Shown here: positions 24,912 to 34,073 of the stretch, piece after piece
How positions within the stretch are numbered: position 1 is the first letter of the stretch
Layout: every line of letters starts with the position of its first letter
Assembly (NCBI RefSeq): GCF_003610195.1
Contig: NZ_RAPO01000002.1
Location: 930,001-994,000 of the forward strand
Reading direction: 5' to 3'
Source: Halopiger aswanensis
GTDB taxonomy: Archaea > Halobacteriota > Halobacteria > Halobacteriales > Natrialbaceae
Length of the DNA: 64,000 nucleotides
Notes under the pieces: generated by a model
The model's database searches: none
What the model was told of the DNA's origin: nothing
Seen by the model: the letters and a program-made list of their open reading frames with translations, nothing else
Position numbers and translations under genes: made by a program

Positions 24912-26969
24912 TCAGACCGGCTCTTCTTCATCGACCGACTTCGCGTGGCGGGCGCGGATCCGCGGGTTGCTGATCCGGTCGAGCGACTGCGAGACGAGGA
25001 TCAGACCCATCGACAGGACGATGATGAACACCGCCGGGACGGCGATGTAGTGAACCTGTCCGAGAGAGTACAGCGCGTTGTTTCGCTGTGCTGCGTCGAG
25101 GACGACCCCCCAGTTACGGGTGCTGCGCGGCAGGAAGCCGAGGAAGTACAGCCCCACCGAGGAGAAGATGATGTTGCGGGCGTTGTTGGCGAGGTTGATG
25201 AGGATGTACGGCCAGATGTTCGGCAGAATGTCCTTCAGGATGATCGAGAACGTATTGACGCCCATCGCGCGAGACGCCTCGACGTACTCCTGACTTCTGA
25301 CCTTGAGCACTTCGGAGCGGATCGAGCGCCCGAGACCACCCCACGCTGCGACGGAGAGGACGAGCCCGACCATCGCCGGGTGGCGCGGTTCGACGATTGC
25401 GGCGATCACGATGATCAGCGGGAGGCCGGGAACGGAAACGATGATGTCACACAGCGTCATCAGCAGACGATCGGTGTTGCCGCCGCGGAACCCGGCGGCT
25501 GCGCCGATACTGACGCCGAGCGTGACCGTCGCGAACGCACCGACCGTAATCATGATCAACACCGGCGAGGTTCCGTGGACCATCAGCGAGAGCAGGTCCT
25601 GGCCGCCGTTGGTCGTTCCGAGCGGGTGTGCGAGGTTCCCGTCGAGGGGCGACACCCACCGCTCGAACGTCGCCGTCGGACTCGGAACGAATCGCGGGCC
25701 GAAGACGGCAAGCAGTACGAACCCGCTCAGGATCGAGGTCCCGAGAAAGCCCCGCCAGTCGCTCAGCACGATCTTCGCGGGCGCGTAAAGGGACCGATCG
25801 AACTTCCGGTAGAGGACGTCCTTTCGGTCGACATCGATAATGTCCTCCTCGCCGAAGAAGCCGTGGGTCGTCGTGCCACCGTCGGCACGCTTTTCGCTGC
25901 TGTTCGTCAGGCGCTTGATGTAGCGCTTGATCTGGGTTCGGATCGGAACGCCCGCTGCGCTCCCGTAGACCTCCATGTCGTCGCCGCCCGTCTTCGCGCG
26001 CGGGTCGAGGCGGCTGTACGTGAGGTCCGCGATGAACATCATGATGACGACGGTGATACAGATCACCATGAACCCGCCGACCATCAGCGGGTAGTCACGG
26101 TTCTGGACGCCCTCGTACATGTACCACCCCATCCCCCGGTACTGGAAGATGTCCTCGAGAATGATCGAGCCGCCGATCATGAACCCGAGGAGCAGGAGGA
26201 GGCCCGTGTACAGCGGCAAGATCGCGTTTCGCATGACGTAGCGTAGGGCGATCCGAGTCGGCGGGAGCCCGCGGAGGCGAGCGACCCGTATGTGGTCTGA
26301 GCCGAGGACGCTGATCGAGTTCCCGCGCATACTGAGCGACGCCGCCGCCCCCGTCACGATCATCGAAAGGATCGGCAAGGCGGCGTGGTGTAACGCGCCG
26401 AAAATGAACTCGCCGTTCAGACCGATATCGGCGCCGCCGGGATACCGCGAGCCGGTCGGGAACCAGCCGAGCTGGTACGCGAAGACGAACGACATCAGGA
26501 GCGCAACCACGTAGTAGGGCGTCGAACTCTCGACGACCGCGACGACCGTCATCGCCGTGTCGAACTTCGATCCCTCGTAGTAGGCCATGATCGCGCCTAG
26601 ACAGATGCTCGTCGTGAACGTGACGACCATCGCGATGGACATGTAGAAGATGGTCCACGGTACTGCCTCGGCGAGGATCTGATTGACGGATTCCTGCTGT
26701 GACATCGAGTACCCCAGATTACCTTGCAGCATCGACGACATGTAACTGAGGTACTGCTCGTACATCGGCGCGTCGGGATTGATGTTGATGTAAATCTCGA
26801 CGAGCCGCCGCGCCGCGTCCGGGTTGTTCGGATTCTCGGACAACATCTGAGCAACCATGGCCTCGAACGGGTTGCCCGGCATCAACCGCACCAACGCGAA
26901 CGTCAGGTGGAACACGACCACGACGGTCAGCACGCTCTGTCCCACTCGCTTAATAAGCCAATTAGTCAT
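24912..26969 (-). CDS. Fused Opp/Dpp-type ABC permease (DppB and DppC domains in one chain)
   Basis: 685 residues. Residues 1 to about 325 are a complete DppB: MTNWLIKRVGQSVLTVVVVFHLTF, the SIPLG-like region, then ALRYVMRNAILPLYTGLLLLLGFMIGGSIILEDIFQYRGMGWYMYEGVQNRDYPLMVGG, ending LTYSRLDPR. Instead of stopping there it continues through a polar linker (about 330-390, including an internal Met at codon 25974-25976) into a complete DppC from about 395: PLGTTNGGQDLLSLMVHGTSPVL, the coupling loop YVEASRAMGVNTFSIILKDILPNIWPYILINLANNARNII, and a final helix. Neither half lacks helices, so this is a fusion and not a broken gene. It probably carries oligosaccharides with the dispersed Opp ATPases and binding proteins. 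Confidence 0.9.
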   Translation of the reverse strand: MTNWLIKRVGQSVLTVVVVFHLTFALVRLMPGNPFEAMVAQMLSENPNNPDAARRLVEIYININPDAPMYEQYLSYMSSMLQGNLGYSMSQQESVNQILAEAVPWTIFYMSIAMVVTFTTSICLGAIMAYYEGSKFDTAMTVVAVVESSTPYYVVALLMSFVFAYQLGWFPTGSRYPGGADIGLNGEFIFGALHHAALPILSMIVTGAAASLSMRGNSISVLGSDHIRVARLRGLPPTRIALRYVMRNAILPLYTGLLLLLGFMIGGSIILEDIFQYRGMGWYMYEGVQNRDYPLMVGGFMVICITVVIMMFIADLTYSRLDPRAKTGGDDMEVYGSAAGVPIRTQIKRYIKRLTNSSEKRADGGTTTHGFFGEEDIIDVDRKDVLYRKFDRSLYAPAKIVLSDWRGFLGTSILSGFVLLAVFGPRFVPSPTATFERWVSPLDGNLAHPLGTTNGGQDLLSLMVHGTSPVLIMITVGAFATVTLGVSIGAAAGFRGGNTDRLLMTLCDIIVSVPGLPLIIVIAAIVEPRHPAMVGLVLSVAAWGGLGRSIRSEVLKVRSQEYVEASRAMGVNTFSIILKDILPNIWPYILINLANNARNIIFSSVGLYFLGFLPRSTRNWGVVLDAAQRNNALYSLGQVHYIAVPAVFIIVLSMGLILVSQSLDRISNPRIRARHAKSVDEEEPV

Positions 26970-27689
26970 CGTTTATTGATACTGATGTACTGCTTCCCAA
27001 CCCTAATAAAATTACTGTTTCAATAAGAACGGACTGCCGCGAAAAGGGGCGTATCCCTCGAGATTGTTCGGCGATTATCCAACAATCGGCTACCTTTTCA
27101 GTGAAATAGGCGGTATCATTTCGGAGTTGACGGCGGAATCCCGTAGAACGATAGTTACGTTTCGGACGTCGATTCCGGCAGGTCGGTAGCGACAACTCGG
27201 TCGGACGGGTGGGCGAGCGACGATCCCCTTCGCCATATCGTTCGTCCGCTGATTGAGGATACAGGGGTGAGCAACCGAACTAATGACCAGACTTAGTTCT
27301 GTATAAGAGAATTCTATTCTTCATTACATCGGATAGCTGGAGCCATTTCACACGATATGCGAAGCAGTAGCATCGGGATCGAGAGGGAATCGCTCGATGT
27401 CCGGGAGAAGATTACACGCGTACCAGTGTAATACTTCGGGCGGCGGTGTGATGTCGAGTGGCGTGATCGTTCGTTTACCGAGTTTAGTGTTAGACAGAAC
27501 ATAGTTCTCTATGGAAGAATCGGATCCAATATAATCGAATAGAGGCGAAGCTACGGGACGAGCCGTTGCACGAGCGGCGAACGATGACCTGCCGCCACCT
27601 CGTTGACCGCTTGCCGATCGCTCGCCGCTATTGCCGCCGCGAAACCACTGTCAGAAATACTAAGACGATCGCTCACAACGGGTCAGGAT
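26970..27689. other. 720-nt divergent spacer between fused permease and GH3 genes
   Basis: AT-rich with no convincing frame. It carries both promoters. A TTTTATTAG TATA-like element (27004-27012, minus sense) lies about 40 nt upstream of the permease ATG, and AAATACTAAG (27655-27664) is 26-35 nt before the GH3 GTG. At 27411-27432 is one 22-bp ATTACA-N10-TGTAAT palindrome, 258 nt from the GH3 start. A GAAC-ATA-GTTC inverted repeat lies near 27500. Spacers this long between divergent catabolic genes usually hold operators. Confidence 0.5.
27411..27432. repeat. 22-bp palindrome, ATTACA-N10-TGTAAT family, copy B
   Basis: Arms ATTACAC and GTGTAAT with central GTAC exactly at the dyad. It is the only one of the four copies located between divergent promoters (fused permease and GH3), where a regulator could act on both genes. 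Confidence 0.7.
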
Positions 27690-30011
27690 GTGACACCAGA
27701 GCCTACCGCTGCGTATCAGGACGAATCGGAATCCGTCGAAAACCGAGTCGAAGACCTCGTAGAGCGGATGACCGTGGAGGAAAAGGCCGCCCAACTGGGC
27801 TCGGTCAACGCCGATCGACTCCTCGACGAGGACGCCGAGATCGACTGGGACGCCGTCGACGAGTGGCTCGCACACGGGATCGGCCACTTCACGCGACTCG
27901 GTGGAGAAGGAAGTCTCTCGCCCAGCGAGGCCGCACGCGTGACGAACGAACTCCAGACCTACCTGCGAGAGGAGACGCGGCTGGGGATCCCCGCGATTCC
28001 GCACGAGGAGTGTCTCAGCGGCTACATGGGACCGGAGGCGACGACCTTCCCGCAGATGCTCGGGATGGCCAGCAGCTGGAATCCCGACCTCCTGCAGACG
28101 GTTACCGAGACGATCCGCGGCGAACTCGAGGGGATCGGCACGGTTCACGCCCTCTCGCCGGTGCTCGACGTGGCGCGTGATCTCCGCTGGGGGCGCGTCG
28201 AGGAGACCTTCGGCGAGGACCCGTACATGGTCGCCGAGATGGCGCGGGCGTACGTGTCGGGACTCCAGGGCGAGGGGCGCGCGGACGGTATCTCGGCGAC
28301 GCTGAAGCACTTCGTCGGCCACGGCGCGACCGACGGCGGAAAGAACCGCTCCTCGCTCAACGTCGGGCCGCGGGAACTCCGCGAGACCCACCTGTTCCCC
28401 TATGAGGCCGTCATCAGCGAGGCCAACGCCGAGTCGGTGATGAACGCCTACCACGACATCGACGGCGTCCCCTGCGCCAGCTCCGAGTGGCTCCTGACCG
28501 ACGTCCTGCGCGGCGAGTTCGGCTTCGACGGCACCGTCGTCTCGGACTACTACAGCGTTCGGCACCTCGTGACCGAACACGAGACCGCGAACACGAAACC
28601 CGAGGCCGCCGTCCAGGCCCTCGAGGCCGGTATCGACGTCGAACTCCCCTACACGGAGTATTACGGAGAGCATCTTGTCGAGGCCGTCGAGAAAGGCGAC
28701 CTCGCCGAAGAGACGCTGAACGAATCGGTGCGTCGCGTCCTCCGTGAGAAGTTCCGGAAGGGCGTCTTCGACGACCCCGCGGTCGACGCGGACGCGGCCG
28801 CGGACGCCTTCCACAACGAGGAGGCCCGCGAGGTCACCCGCGAAGCCGCCCGCCAGTCGATGACCCTGCTCAAGAACGACGACGAGTTGCTCCCGCTCGA
28901 CGTCGACGACGTGGCCGTCGTCGGTCCGAAGGCCGACAATCCGAAGGAGCTGATGGGCGACTACGCCTACGCGGCACACTACCCCGAAGAGGAGTACGAG
29001 GCCGACGCCGTCACCCCGCTCGAGGCGCTCGAGGCCCGCGACGACGTCGACGTCACCTACGAGCAGGGCTGTACGATCTCCGGCCCCTCGACGGACGGCT
29101 TCGACGCGGCGACCGACGCCGCCGCGGGCGCGGACGTCGCACTCGCGTTCGTCGGCGCACGCTCGGCGGTCGACTTCTCCGACGTCGAGGCCGAGAAGGA
29201 GGAGAAGCCCAGCGTCCCGACCAGCGGCGAGGGCTGCGACGTGACCCACCTCGGCCTGCCCGGCGTGCAGGAGGAACTCGTCACGGAACTGCTCGAGACG
29301 GATACGCCGGTCGTGGTCGTCCTCGTCAGCGGCAAACCCCACGCCATCGAGGACATCGCCGAAGAGGCCCCCGCGATCCTCTACGCGTGGCTCCCCGGCG
29401 ACGAGGGCGGCCCGGCGATCGCCGAGACGCTGTTCGGCGAGAACAACCCCGCCGGAAAGCTCCCCGTCTCCTTGCCCAAGTCGGTCGGTCAGCTGCCGGT
29501 CTACTACAACCGGAAAGAAAACACCGCGAACAAGGACTACGTCTACACCGACAGCGACCCGGTTTACCCGTTCGGCCACGGCGAGAGCTACACCGAGTTC
29601 GAGTACGGCGACGTCTCGCTGTCGACCGACAGCGTCACGCCGCTCGGATCGGTCACCGCGAGCGTGATGGTCACGAACGTCGGCGACCGCACCGGCGACG
29701 AGATCGTCCAGTGTTACACCCGGGCGACGAACGCGAGTCAGGCTCGTCCCGTTCAGGAACTGCTGGGCTTCGAGCGCGTCTCGCTCGAGCCGGGCGAATC
29801 GAAACGCGTCAGCTTCGACCTGTCGGCCACGCAGTTGGCCTTCCACGACCTCAGTATGAACCTCGCCGTCGAGGAAGGGCCCTACGAGATCCGCATCGGC
29901 CGCTCGGCCGGCGACATCGTCGCGACCGCTGCCCTCGAGGTAACGGACACGAAGCAGGTCCCGAAGACCGCGCGGACGTACTTCACGGAGACGTCGGTCG
30001 ACGCGGAGTAA
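27690..30011 (+). CDS. Glycoside hydrolase family 3, probable beta-xylosidase/beta-glucosidase
   Basis: 773 residues. Domain 1 is the (beta/alpha)8 barrel: VEDLVERMTVEEKAAQLGS, HALSPVLDVARDLRWGRVEETFGEDPYMV, ATLKHFVGHG and NRSSLNVGPRELRE. The catalytic nucleophile Asp is in GFDGTVVSDYYSV (near residue 286). Domain 2 follows from about 390 (SMTLLKNDDELLPLD) and a C-terminal fibronectin-III-like domain (GDEIVQCYTRATNASQARPVQELLGFERVSLEPGESKRVSF). There is no signal peptide, so it releases xylose or glucose from imported oligosaccharides. The likely start is GTG 27690, correctly spaced from a TATA-like element; an ATG at 27603 would lie upstream of that element. It is followed by uronate isomerase on the opposite strand. 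Confidence 0.9.
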   Translation: MTPEPTAAYQDESESVENRVEDLVERMTVEEKAAQLGSVNADRLLDEDAEIDWDAVDEWLAHGIGHFTRLGGEGSLSPSEAARVTNELQTYLREETRLGIPAIPHEECLSGYMGPEATTFPQMLGMASSWNPDLLQTVTETIRGELEGIGTVHALSPVLDVARDLRWGRVEETFGEDPYMVAEMARAYVSGLQGEGRADGISATLKHFVGHGATDGGKNRSSLNVGPRELRETHLFPYEAVISEANAESVMNAYHDIDGVPCASSEWLLTDVLRGEFGFDGTVVSDYYSVRHLVTEHETANTKPEAAVQALEAGIDVELPYTEYYGEHLVEAVEKGDLAEETLNESVRRVLREKFRKGVFDDPAVDADAAADAFHNEEAREVTREAARQSMTLLKNDDELLPLDVDDVAVVGPKADNPKELMGDYAYAAHYPEEEYEADAVTPLEALEARDDVDVTYEQGCTISGPSTDGFDAATDAAAGADVALAFVGARSAVDFSDVEAEKEEKPSVPTSGEGCDVTHLGLPGVQEELVTELLETDTPVVVVLVSGKPHAIEDIAEEAPAILYAWLPGDEGGPAIAETLFGENNPAGKLPVSLPKSVGQLPVYYNRKENTANKDYVYTDSDPVYPFGHGESYTEFEYGDVSLSTDSVTPLGSVTASVMVTNVGDRTGDEIVQCYTRATNASQARPVQELLGFERVSLEPGESKRVSFDLSATQLAFHDLSMNLAVEEGPYEIRIGRSAGDIVATAALEVTDTKQVPKTARTYFTETSVDAE

Positions 30012-30068
30012 ACGCTCGTCGACTCGTCGTTTCGGTTCGGGTGCGAACGCGAACCGACGGGACGCCGA

Positions 30069-31433
30069 TCAGAACCCGTACAGTTCTTTCGGCCGGTCGT
30101 ACGCAAGCCGTTCGACGAGGTCCCGCGCAACGTCCATCGGCACCTGCCCGCGGTCGACCTGTTTTCCGACGACGTTCGCCAGCGAACGGCGGAACATCTC
30201 GAAGCGCGAGCCGTACGACAGCAGCTTTCGCGAGTCGCTGACCATGCCCGCGTGCTGGGAGAGCAGTTCGACGGTACCGACGTACTCGAGTTGCCCCTCG
30301 ATGCCGAACGGGCTGTCGTTGAACCACCAGGCCGGGCCGATCGTGACGTTCGGGAAGACCCGCGCGATCGTCGCGATCGTCGGGTAGTGGGTCGGGTCGA
30401 TCGTGTAGAGCACGACGTCCATCTCGTCGTCGAACCGGTTGAGGAAGTGCTCGAGGGGCTTCGCGAGGTCGACGTCCCGGGTCGAGATGTCGCCGCCGGC
30501 GGCGGGGCCGAGCCGCTCGAACAGCGAGTCGCGGTAGTTGCGGACGGGCCCGATGTGTAGCTGCGTGACCCACCCTTTCGCGGCGTTCAACTCGCCGATG
30601 TACTCGGTGAGGTACGCCTGGAAGTCCTCGACCTCGCGCTCCGAGAGCGAGCCGCCCGCGAGTCCCCGCCGGTAGATCTCGCGTGCGCGTTCGTCGCTAA
30701 CCGGCCGCGAGACGGGCTGTTCGATCCCGAGGTCGCAGGCCCGACAGCCCCGCCCGGCGAAGTAGTCGTGTGAGGCCTCGAGCGCCGCGAGGAAGCCGTC
30801 GAAGTCGTCCGTGCTAACGTCGGTCGCGGCCTCGAGTTCGGCGACGAAGTCGGTCCACTCGGGGCGCTCGATTTTGACGGCCCGATCCGCGCGCCACGTC
30901 GGGACGATGTCGACGCCTTCGACCTCGTCAGCGGCGCGCTCGTGGTATGCGAGGTCGTCCGTCGGATCGTCCGTGCTGCCGACGACCTCGACGTTCATCT
31001 CGGCGAGCAGTTCCTGCGGGCGCATGTCGTCGGCGGCGAGTTGGGCCTTCGTTTCCGCCCAGATCTCGTCGGCCGTCTCGGCGGAGATCGGCTTCTCGAT
31101 ACCGAAGCGCCGTTTGAGGTCGAGGTGGACCCACTCGTAGGTCGGGTTGCCGGCGAACTGCGGGAACACCTCGGCGAGGGCGGTCCACTTCTCTCGGTTG
31201 TCGGCGTCGCCGGTGATCAGTTCCTCGTCGACGCTGCAGTTGCGCATCAGTGCCCAGACGTAGTGGTCCGTCGCGGCCTCGACCTCCCAGATGTCGTTCC
31301 AGCCGTCGTTTGCGACGATTTCGGCGACGTCGGCGTGGGTGTGGGGATCGACGATCGGCAGGTCGGCGATGGCGTCGTACAGCTCTCGGGCGGCGTCGGT
31401 CTCGAGGAGATAGTCCTCGTCGAGGAAGCTCAT
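30069..31433 (-). CDS. uxaC: Uronate isomerase (glucuronate isomerase)
   Basis: 454 residues of the UxaC amidohydrolase-fold family. Family landmarks are LPIVDPHTHADVAEI (metal-binding HTH near residue 35), NREKWTALAEVFPQFAGNPTYEWVHLDLKRRFGI, VVGSTDDPTDDLAYH, LHIGPVRNY, and the C-terminal VSDSRKLLSYGSRFEMFRRSLANVVG. It converts D-glucuronate to D-fructuronate or D-galacturonate to D-tagaturonate. This fits glucuronate released by the GH67 enzyme at 35949. No fructuronate reductase or mannonate dehydratase of the classical route is seen in this window. ATG 31433 was chosen; an in-frame GTG at 31442 would add three residues. A TATA box is centred near 31462. Confidence 0.92.
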   Translation of the reverse strand: MSFLDEDYLLETDAARELYDAIADLPIVDPHTHADVAEIVANDGWNDIWEVEAATDHYVWALMRNCSVDEELITGDADNREKWTALAEVFPQFAGNPTYEWVHLDLKRRFGIEKPISAETADEIWAETKAQLAADDMRPQELLAEMNVEVVGSTDDPTDDLAYHERAADEVEGVDIVPTWRADRAVKIERPEWTDFVAELEAATDVSTDDFDGFLAALEASHDYFAGRGCRACDLGIEQPVSRPVSDERAREIYRRGLAGGSLSEREVEDFQAYLTEYIGELNAAKGWVTQLHIGPVRNYRDSLFERLGPAAGGDISTRDVDLAKPLEHFLNRFDDEMDVVLYTIDPTHYPTIATIARVFPNVTIGPAWWFNDSPFGIEGQLEYVGTVELLSQHAGMVSDSRKLLSYGSRFEMFRRSLANVVGKQVDRGQVPMDVARDLVERLAYDRPKELYGF

Positions 31434-31457
31434 ACGCGTCACGTCCCGGCGAATCGA

Positions 31458-31466
31458 CTATAAAAC
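31458..31466 (-). promoter_or_regulatory. TATA box of uronate isomerase gene
   Basis: GTTTTATAG on the minus strand, 25-33 nt upstream of ATG 31433. The 134-nt gap to the next gene also holds CCTATTTACC (about 31536-31545), correctly placed for the rightward LLM-family gene at 31568. Confidence 0.55.
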
Positions 31467-31567
31467 TACGGATGCACCGCGCGGCAGCGCCGCCGGCGGG
31501 ACGCCGACCCCTGGCTGGGTCGCGAAACCGCCCACCTATTTACCGCGAGTCGACGAATCACCCGTCC

Positions 31568-32650
31568 ATGAACGGCACCGATCCGAGCGACCTGCACTTT
31601 GGCTGCCAGGTCGTCACCTACGGCGACGTCTCCGGTACCGTCGAGCAAGCGAAACGCGCCGAGGCGGCCGGCTTCGACGTGCTGACGCTGCCCGACCACC
31701 TGTTCCACCCGACCGGATCCGACGAGTTCCTCGTCGATCCGCCCTGGGAGGCTTTCACCGTGCTCGGCGCGATCGCCCAGCACACCGACAGCGCGACGAT
31801 CATGCCCGGCGTCACCGATTCGGTGCGCCGTCACCCGACGGAACTGGCCCACAGCACCGCCACGCTCGATCGGATGACCGACGGGCGCGCAGGGCTGGGG
31901 ATCGGCGCCGGCGAGGCGTTCAACTTCACGCCGATGACCGACATCGAGTGGGACGACCCGTTCTCGCAGTTCGTCGAGGCGGTCAAAGTCATCGACGGCC
32001 TCTGGAACTCCCGGGCCGACGACCCCTTCAACTTCGACGGCGACTTCTACGGCCTCGAGGACGCCCACATGGGCCTCGATCCGGTCCAGGAGCCCCGCCC
32101 GCCGATCTGGGTCGGCGGCTACGGCCCCAGCATGCGCGGCTTCGCCGGCGCGGTCGCCGACGGCTGGTTCCCGTGGATTCACTCGCCCGAGCAGTACGCT
32201 GCGGATCTCGAGCGCGTGCTCTCGGCCGCTGAGGACAGGGGCCGCGACCCCGAGTCGATCGACCGTGCGGTGATGGTGCCGACGACCGTCACCGACGACG
32301 CCGACGAGGCTCGAGAGATCGCGGTCGAGCGAAACCGGACGACGCTCGCGCTCCGGCCGCCGCTGCTGGCCGAGATGGGGTACGAGGAGATCGCCGATGA
32401 GACGCCGATCATGCGGGAGATGGCCTTCACGGACGAGCAGGAGGAGCAGTTGCTCGCAGCCGCCGAACGGATTCCGGCGGAAGCGGTCGACGACGTCACG
32501 ATCTCGGGCGACCCCGAGCGGGCGATCGAGCGGATCGAGGCCTTCGCCGACGCGGGTGTGGACAATCTGGTGCTCATCCCGGTCGGCGACTTCGACGAGA
32601 CGCTGCGCCACTACGAGGACGAGATTATTCCGTACTTCTGTGAGCGCTGA
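31568..32650 (+). CDS. LLM-class (luciferase-like) F420- or flavin-dependent oxidoreductase
   Basis: 360 residues of the bacterial luciferase-like monooxygenase fold: LHFGCQVVTYGDVSGTVEQAKRAEAAGFDVLTLPDHLF at the N-terminus, TATIMPGVTDSVRRHPTELAHSTATLDRMTDGRAGLGIGAGE in the middle, and PRPPIWVGGYGPSMRGFAGAVADGWFPW, then the C-terminal helix GVDNLVLIPVGDFDETLRHYEDEIIPYF. Archaeal members mostly use coenzyme F420 to oxidise alcohols or glucose-6-phosphate or to reduce unsaturated bonds. The cofactor is inferred from the family. Position next to uronate isomerase suggests a sugar or uronate redox step, but no substrate can be assigned. Confidence 0.85.
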   Translation: MNGTDPSDLHFGCQVVTYGDVSGTVEQAKRAEAAGFDVLTLPDHLFHPTGSDEFLVDPPWEAFTVLGAIAQHTDSATIMPGVTDSVRRHPTELAHSTATLDRMTDGRAGLGIGAGEAFNFTPMTDIEWDDPFSQFVEAVKVIDGLWNSRADDPFNFDGDFYGLEDAHMGLDPVQEPRPPIWVGGYGPSMRGFAGAVADGWFPWIHSPEQYAADLERVLSAAEDRGRDPESIDRAVMVPTTVTDDADEAREIAVERNRTTLALRPPLLAEMGYEEIADETPIMREMAFTDEQEEQLLAAAERIPAEAVDDVTISGDPERAIERIEAFADAGVDNLVLIPVGDFDETLRHYEDEIIPYFCER

Positions 32651-32686
32651 CCTGAACTGAACGACGGTGACGCGCCAGCGAACACC

Positions 32687-32929
32687 TCACCGACGACGCT
32701 CCCGCTCTTCGAACGGATCCCGCGTCTGCTCGGCCGCGTCCACGCGATCGAGATCGCGCATCCGGCGTTTGTACTCCCAGTAGCTGCCGACGCCGAACAG
32801 GCCGGCCACGACGATGCCCGTCACGACCTCTCCGCGCGTCGTGAAGTACAGAAGGCCGAGCGCGCCGACCAGGACGGAGAGGCGCATCCCCCACTTGGCG
32901 ACCGCGCGCTGCGTCTCAGTCGTTCCCAT
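32687..32929 (-). CDS. Small membrane protein
   Basis: 80 residues. A short polar start (MGTTETQRAVAKWGMR) is followed by two hydrophobic helices (LSVLVGALGLLYFTTRG and VVTGIVVAGLFGVGSYWEY) and a highly charged C-terminus. The pattern is common in haloarchaeal small membrane proteins without known function. It is convergent with the LLM oxidoreductase and divergent from the GH10 gene. Confidence 0.65.
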   Translation of the reverse strand: MGTTETQRAVAKWGMRLSVLVGALGLLYFTTRGEVVTGIVVAGLFGVGSYWEYKRRMRDLDRVDAAEQTRDPFEERERRR

Positions 32930-33046
32930 GGGACAGGATTCGAAAACCAGCCATACAATCCTTACGCCTGTGGCGCCGCCCGACGCGCTCGAGCGGCGCA
33001 GCGCGGTGTTCGCCTCGCCCGCCGTGCCATCCTGCCGCGTTCACAC

Positions 33047-33054
33047 GTTTTATG
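33047..33054 (+). promoter_or_regulatory. TATA box of the intracellular GH10 gene
   Basis: GTTTTATG, 26-33 nt upstream of ATG 33080, so a leaderless transcript is likely. Confidence 0.55.
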
Positions 33055-33079
33055 TGACTCGTTACCGCTGTTCGAGACG

Positions 33080-34054
33080 ATGTCTGACGAGCCAACGCTG
33101 CGTACAGTCGCCGATAGCAACGAGTTCAGGATCGGCGCCGCGCTCGATCCCGACGCGCTGCGCGTCGACCCGAGTTACTGGAAGACCGCCAAAAACGAGT
33201 TTAACGCGATCACGCCCGAGAACGCCCTGAAGATGGGGCCGCTCCGCCCGTCGCGTCACACCTACGACTTCGAAGACGCGGACGCGATCGTCAACTTCGG
33301 CGTCGAGCACGACATGTACGTGCGCGGGCACACGCTCGTGTGGCACAACCAGAAGCCCGGTTGGTTCCAAGCCTGGGACTACACGCCGGACCAGTTGCGA
33401 ACCTTCCTGCGAGACCACATTCACACCGTCGCCGGGCGCTACCGGGCGAAAATCGACGCCTGGGACGTCGTCAACGAGGCCGTCGACGACGACGGCTCGA
33501 TGCGCGAAACCGTCTGGTCCGACGCGCTCGGCGAGGACTACCTCGCGGACGCCTTCCGGTGGGCCGCCGAGGTCACCGACGCCGACCTCTACTACAACGA
33601 CTACGGCGCCGACGCGGTAAACGAGAAGTCAGACGCCATCTACGACCTCCTCGAGGAGTTGCTGGCCGACGGCGTCCCGATCGACGGCGTCGGCCTCCAG
33701 CTACACGCGCTGGGCGACCACCCCGATCCGGACTCGATCGCCGAAAATATCGAACGGTTCCAAGACCTCGGTCTCGACGTCCAGATCACCGAGATGGACG
33801 TGGCGTTCCACGCCGGCGAGGCGCCCGAAAACGCCGACGAGGTTCAGGCCGACTACTACCGCGAGGTCGTCGACGCCTGCCGCGACGCGGGCTGTGACAC
33901 GATCGTCACGTGGGGCGTCCACGACGGCAGTTCCTGGCTCCGGAGTTTCAAGGACTTCGGCGAGCGCTACACCGGCGATCCGCTGCTGTTCGACGATCGG
34001 TACGACGAAAAGCCGGCCTACGACGCGGTGAAAGCGGCGCTCGCGGACCGGTAG
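33080..34054 (+). CDS. GH10 endo-1,4-beta-xylanase, intracellular
   Basis: 324 residues, the bare catalytic domain. GH10 signatures are FNAITPENALKMGPLRPSRHTYDFEDAD, VRGHTLVWHNQKPGWF, the acid/base Glu in DAWDVVNEAV (near residue 133) and the nucleophile Glu in VQITEMDV (near residue 238), followed by WGVHDGSSWL. No Tat or Sec signal and no binding module, so it is cytoplasmic and probably trims imported xylo- or aldouronic oligosaccharides. Intracellular GH10 plus GH67 is a known pairing in bacterial glucuronoxylan loci. It converges with the secreted GH10 gene across a 19-nt gap. Confidence 0.94.
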   Translation: MSDEPTLRTVADSNEFRIGAALDPDALRVDPSYWKTAKNEFNAITPENALKMGPLRPSRHTYDFEDADAIVNFGVEHDMYVRGHTLVWHNQKPGWFQAWDYTPDQLRTFLRDHIHTVAGRYRAKIDAWDVVNEAVDDDGSMRETVWSDALGEDYLADAFRWAAEVTDADLYYNDYGADAVNEKSDAIYDLLEELLADGVPIDGVGLQLHALGDHPDPDSIAENIERFQDLGLDVQITEMDVAFHAGEAPENADEVQADYYREVVDACRDAGCDTIVTWGVHDGSSWLRSFKDFGERYTGDPLLFDDRYDEKPAYDAVKAALADR

Positions 34055-34073
34055 CGCTCGAGCCGACGACTCC

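Noticed and set aside
24912-26969. Fused permease as a frameshift or sequencing artefact
   Set aside because: Both halves are complete and in one frame with a polar linker; neither alternative frame at the junction shows a displaced stop.
27314-27502. 62-codon minus-strand frame covering palindrome copy B
   Set aside because: Low-acidic, Ser/Arg-rich composition and no motif; it includes the palindrome, which explains its odd residues.
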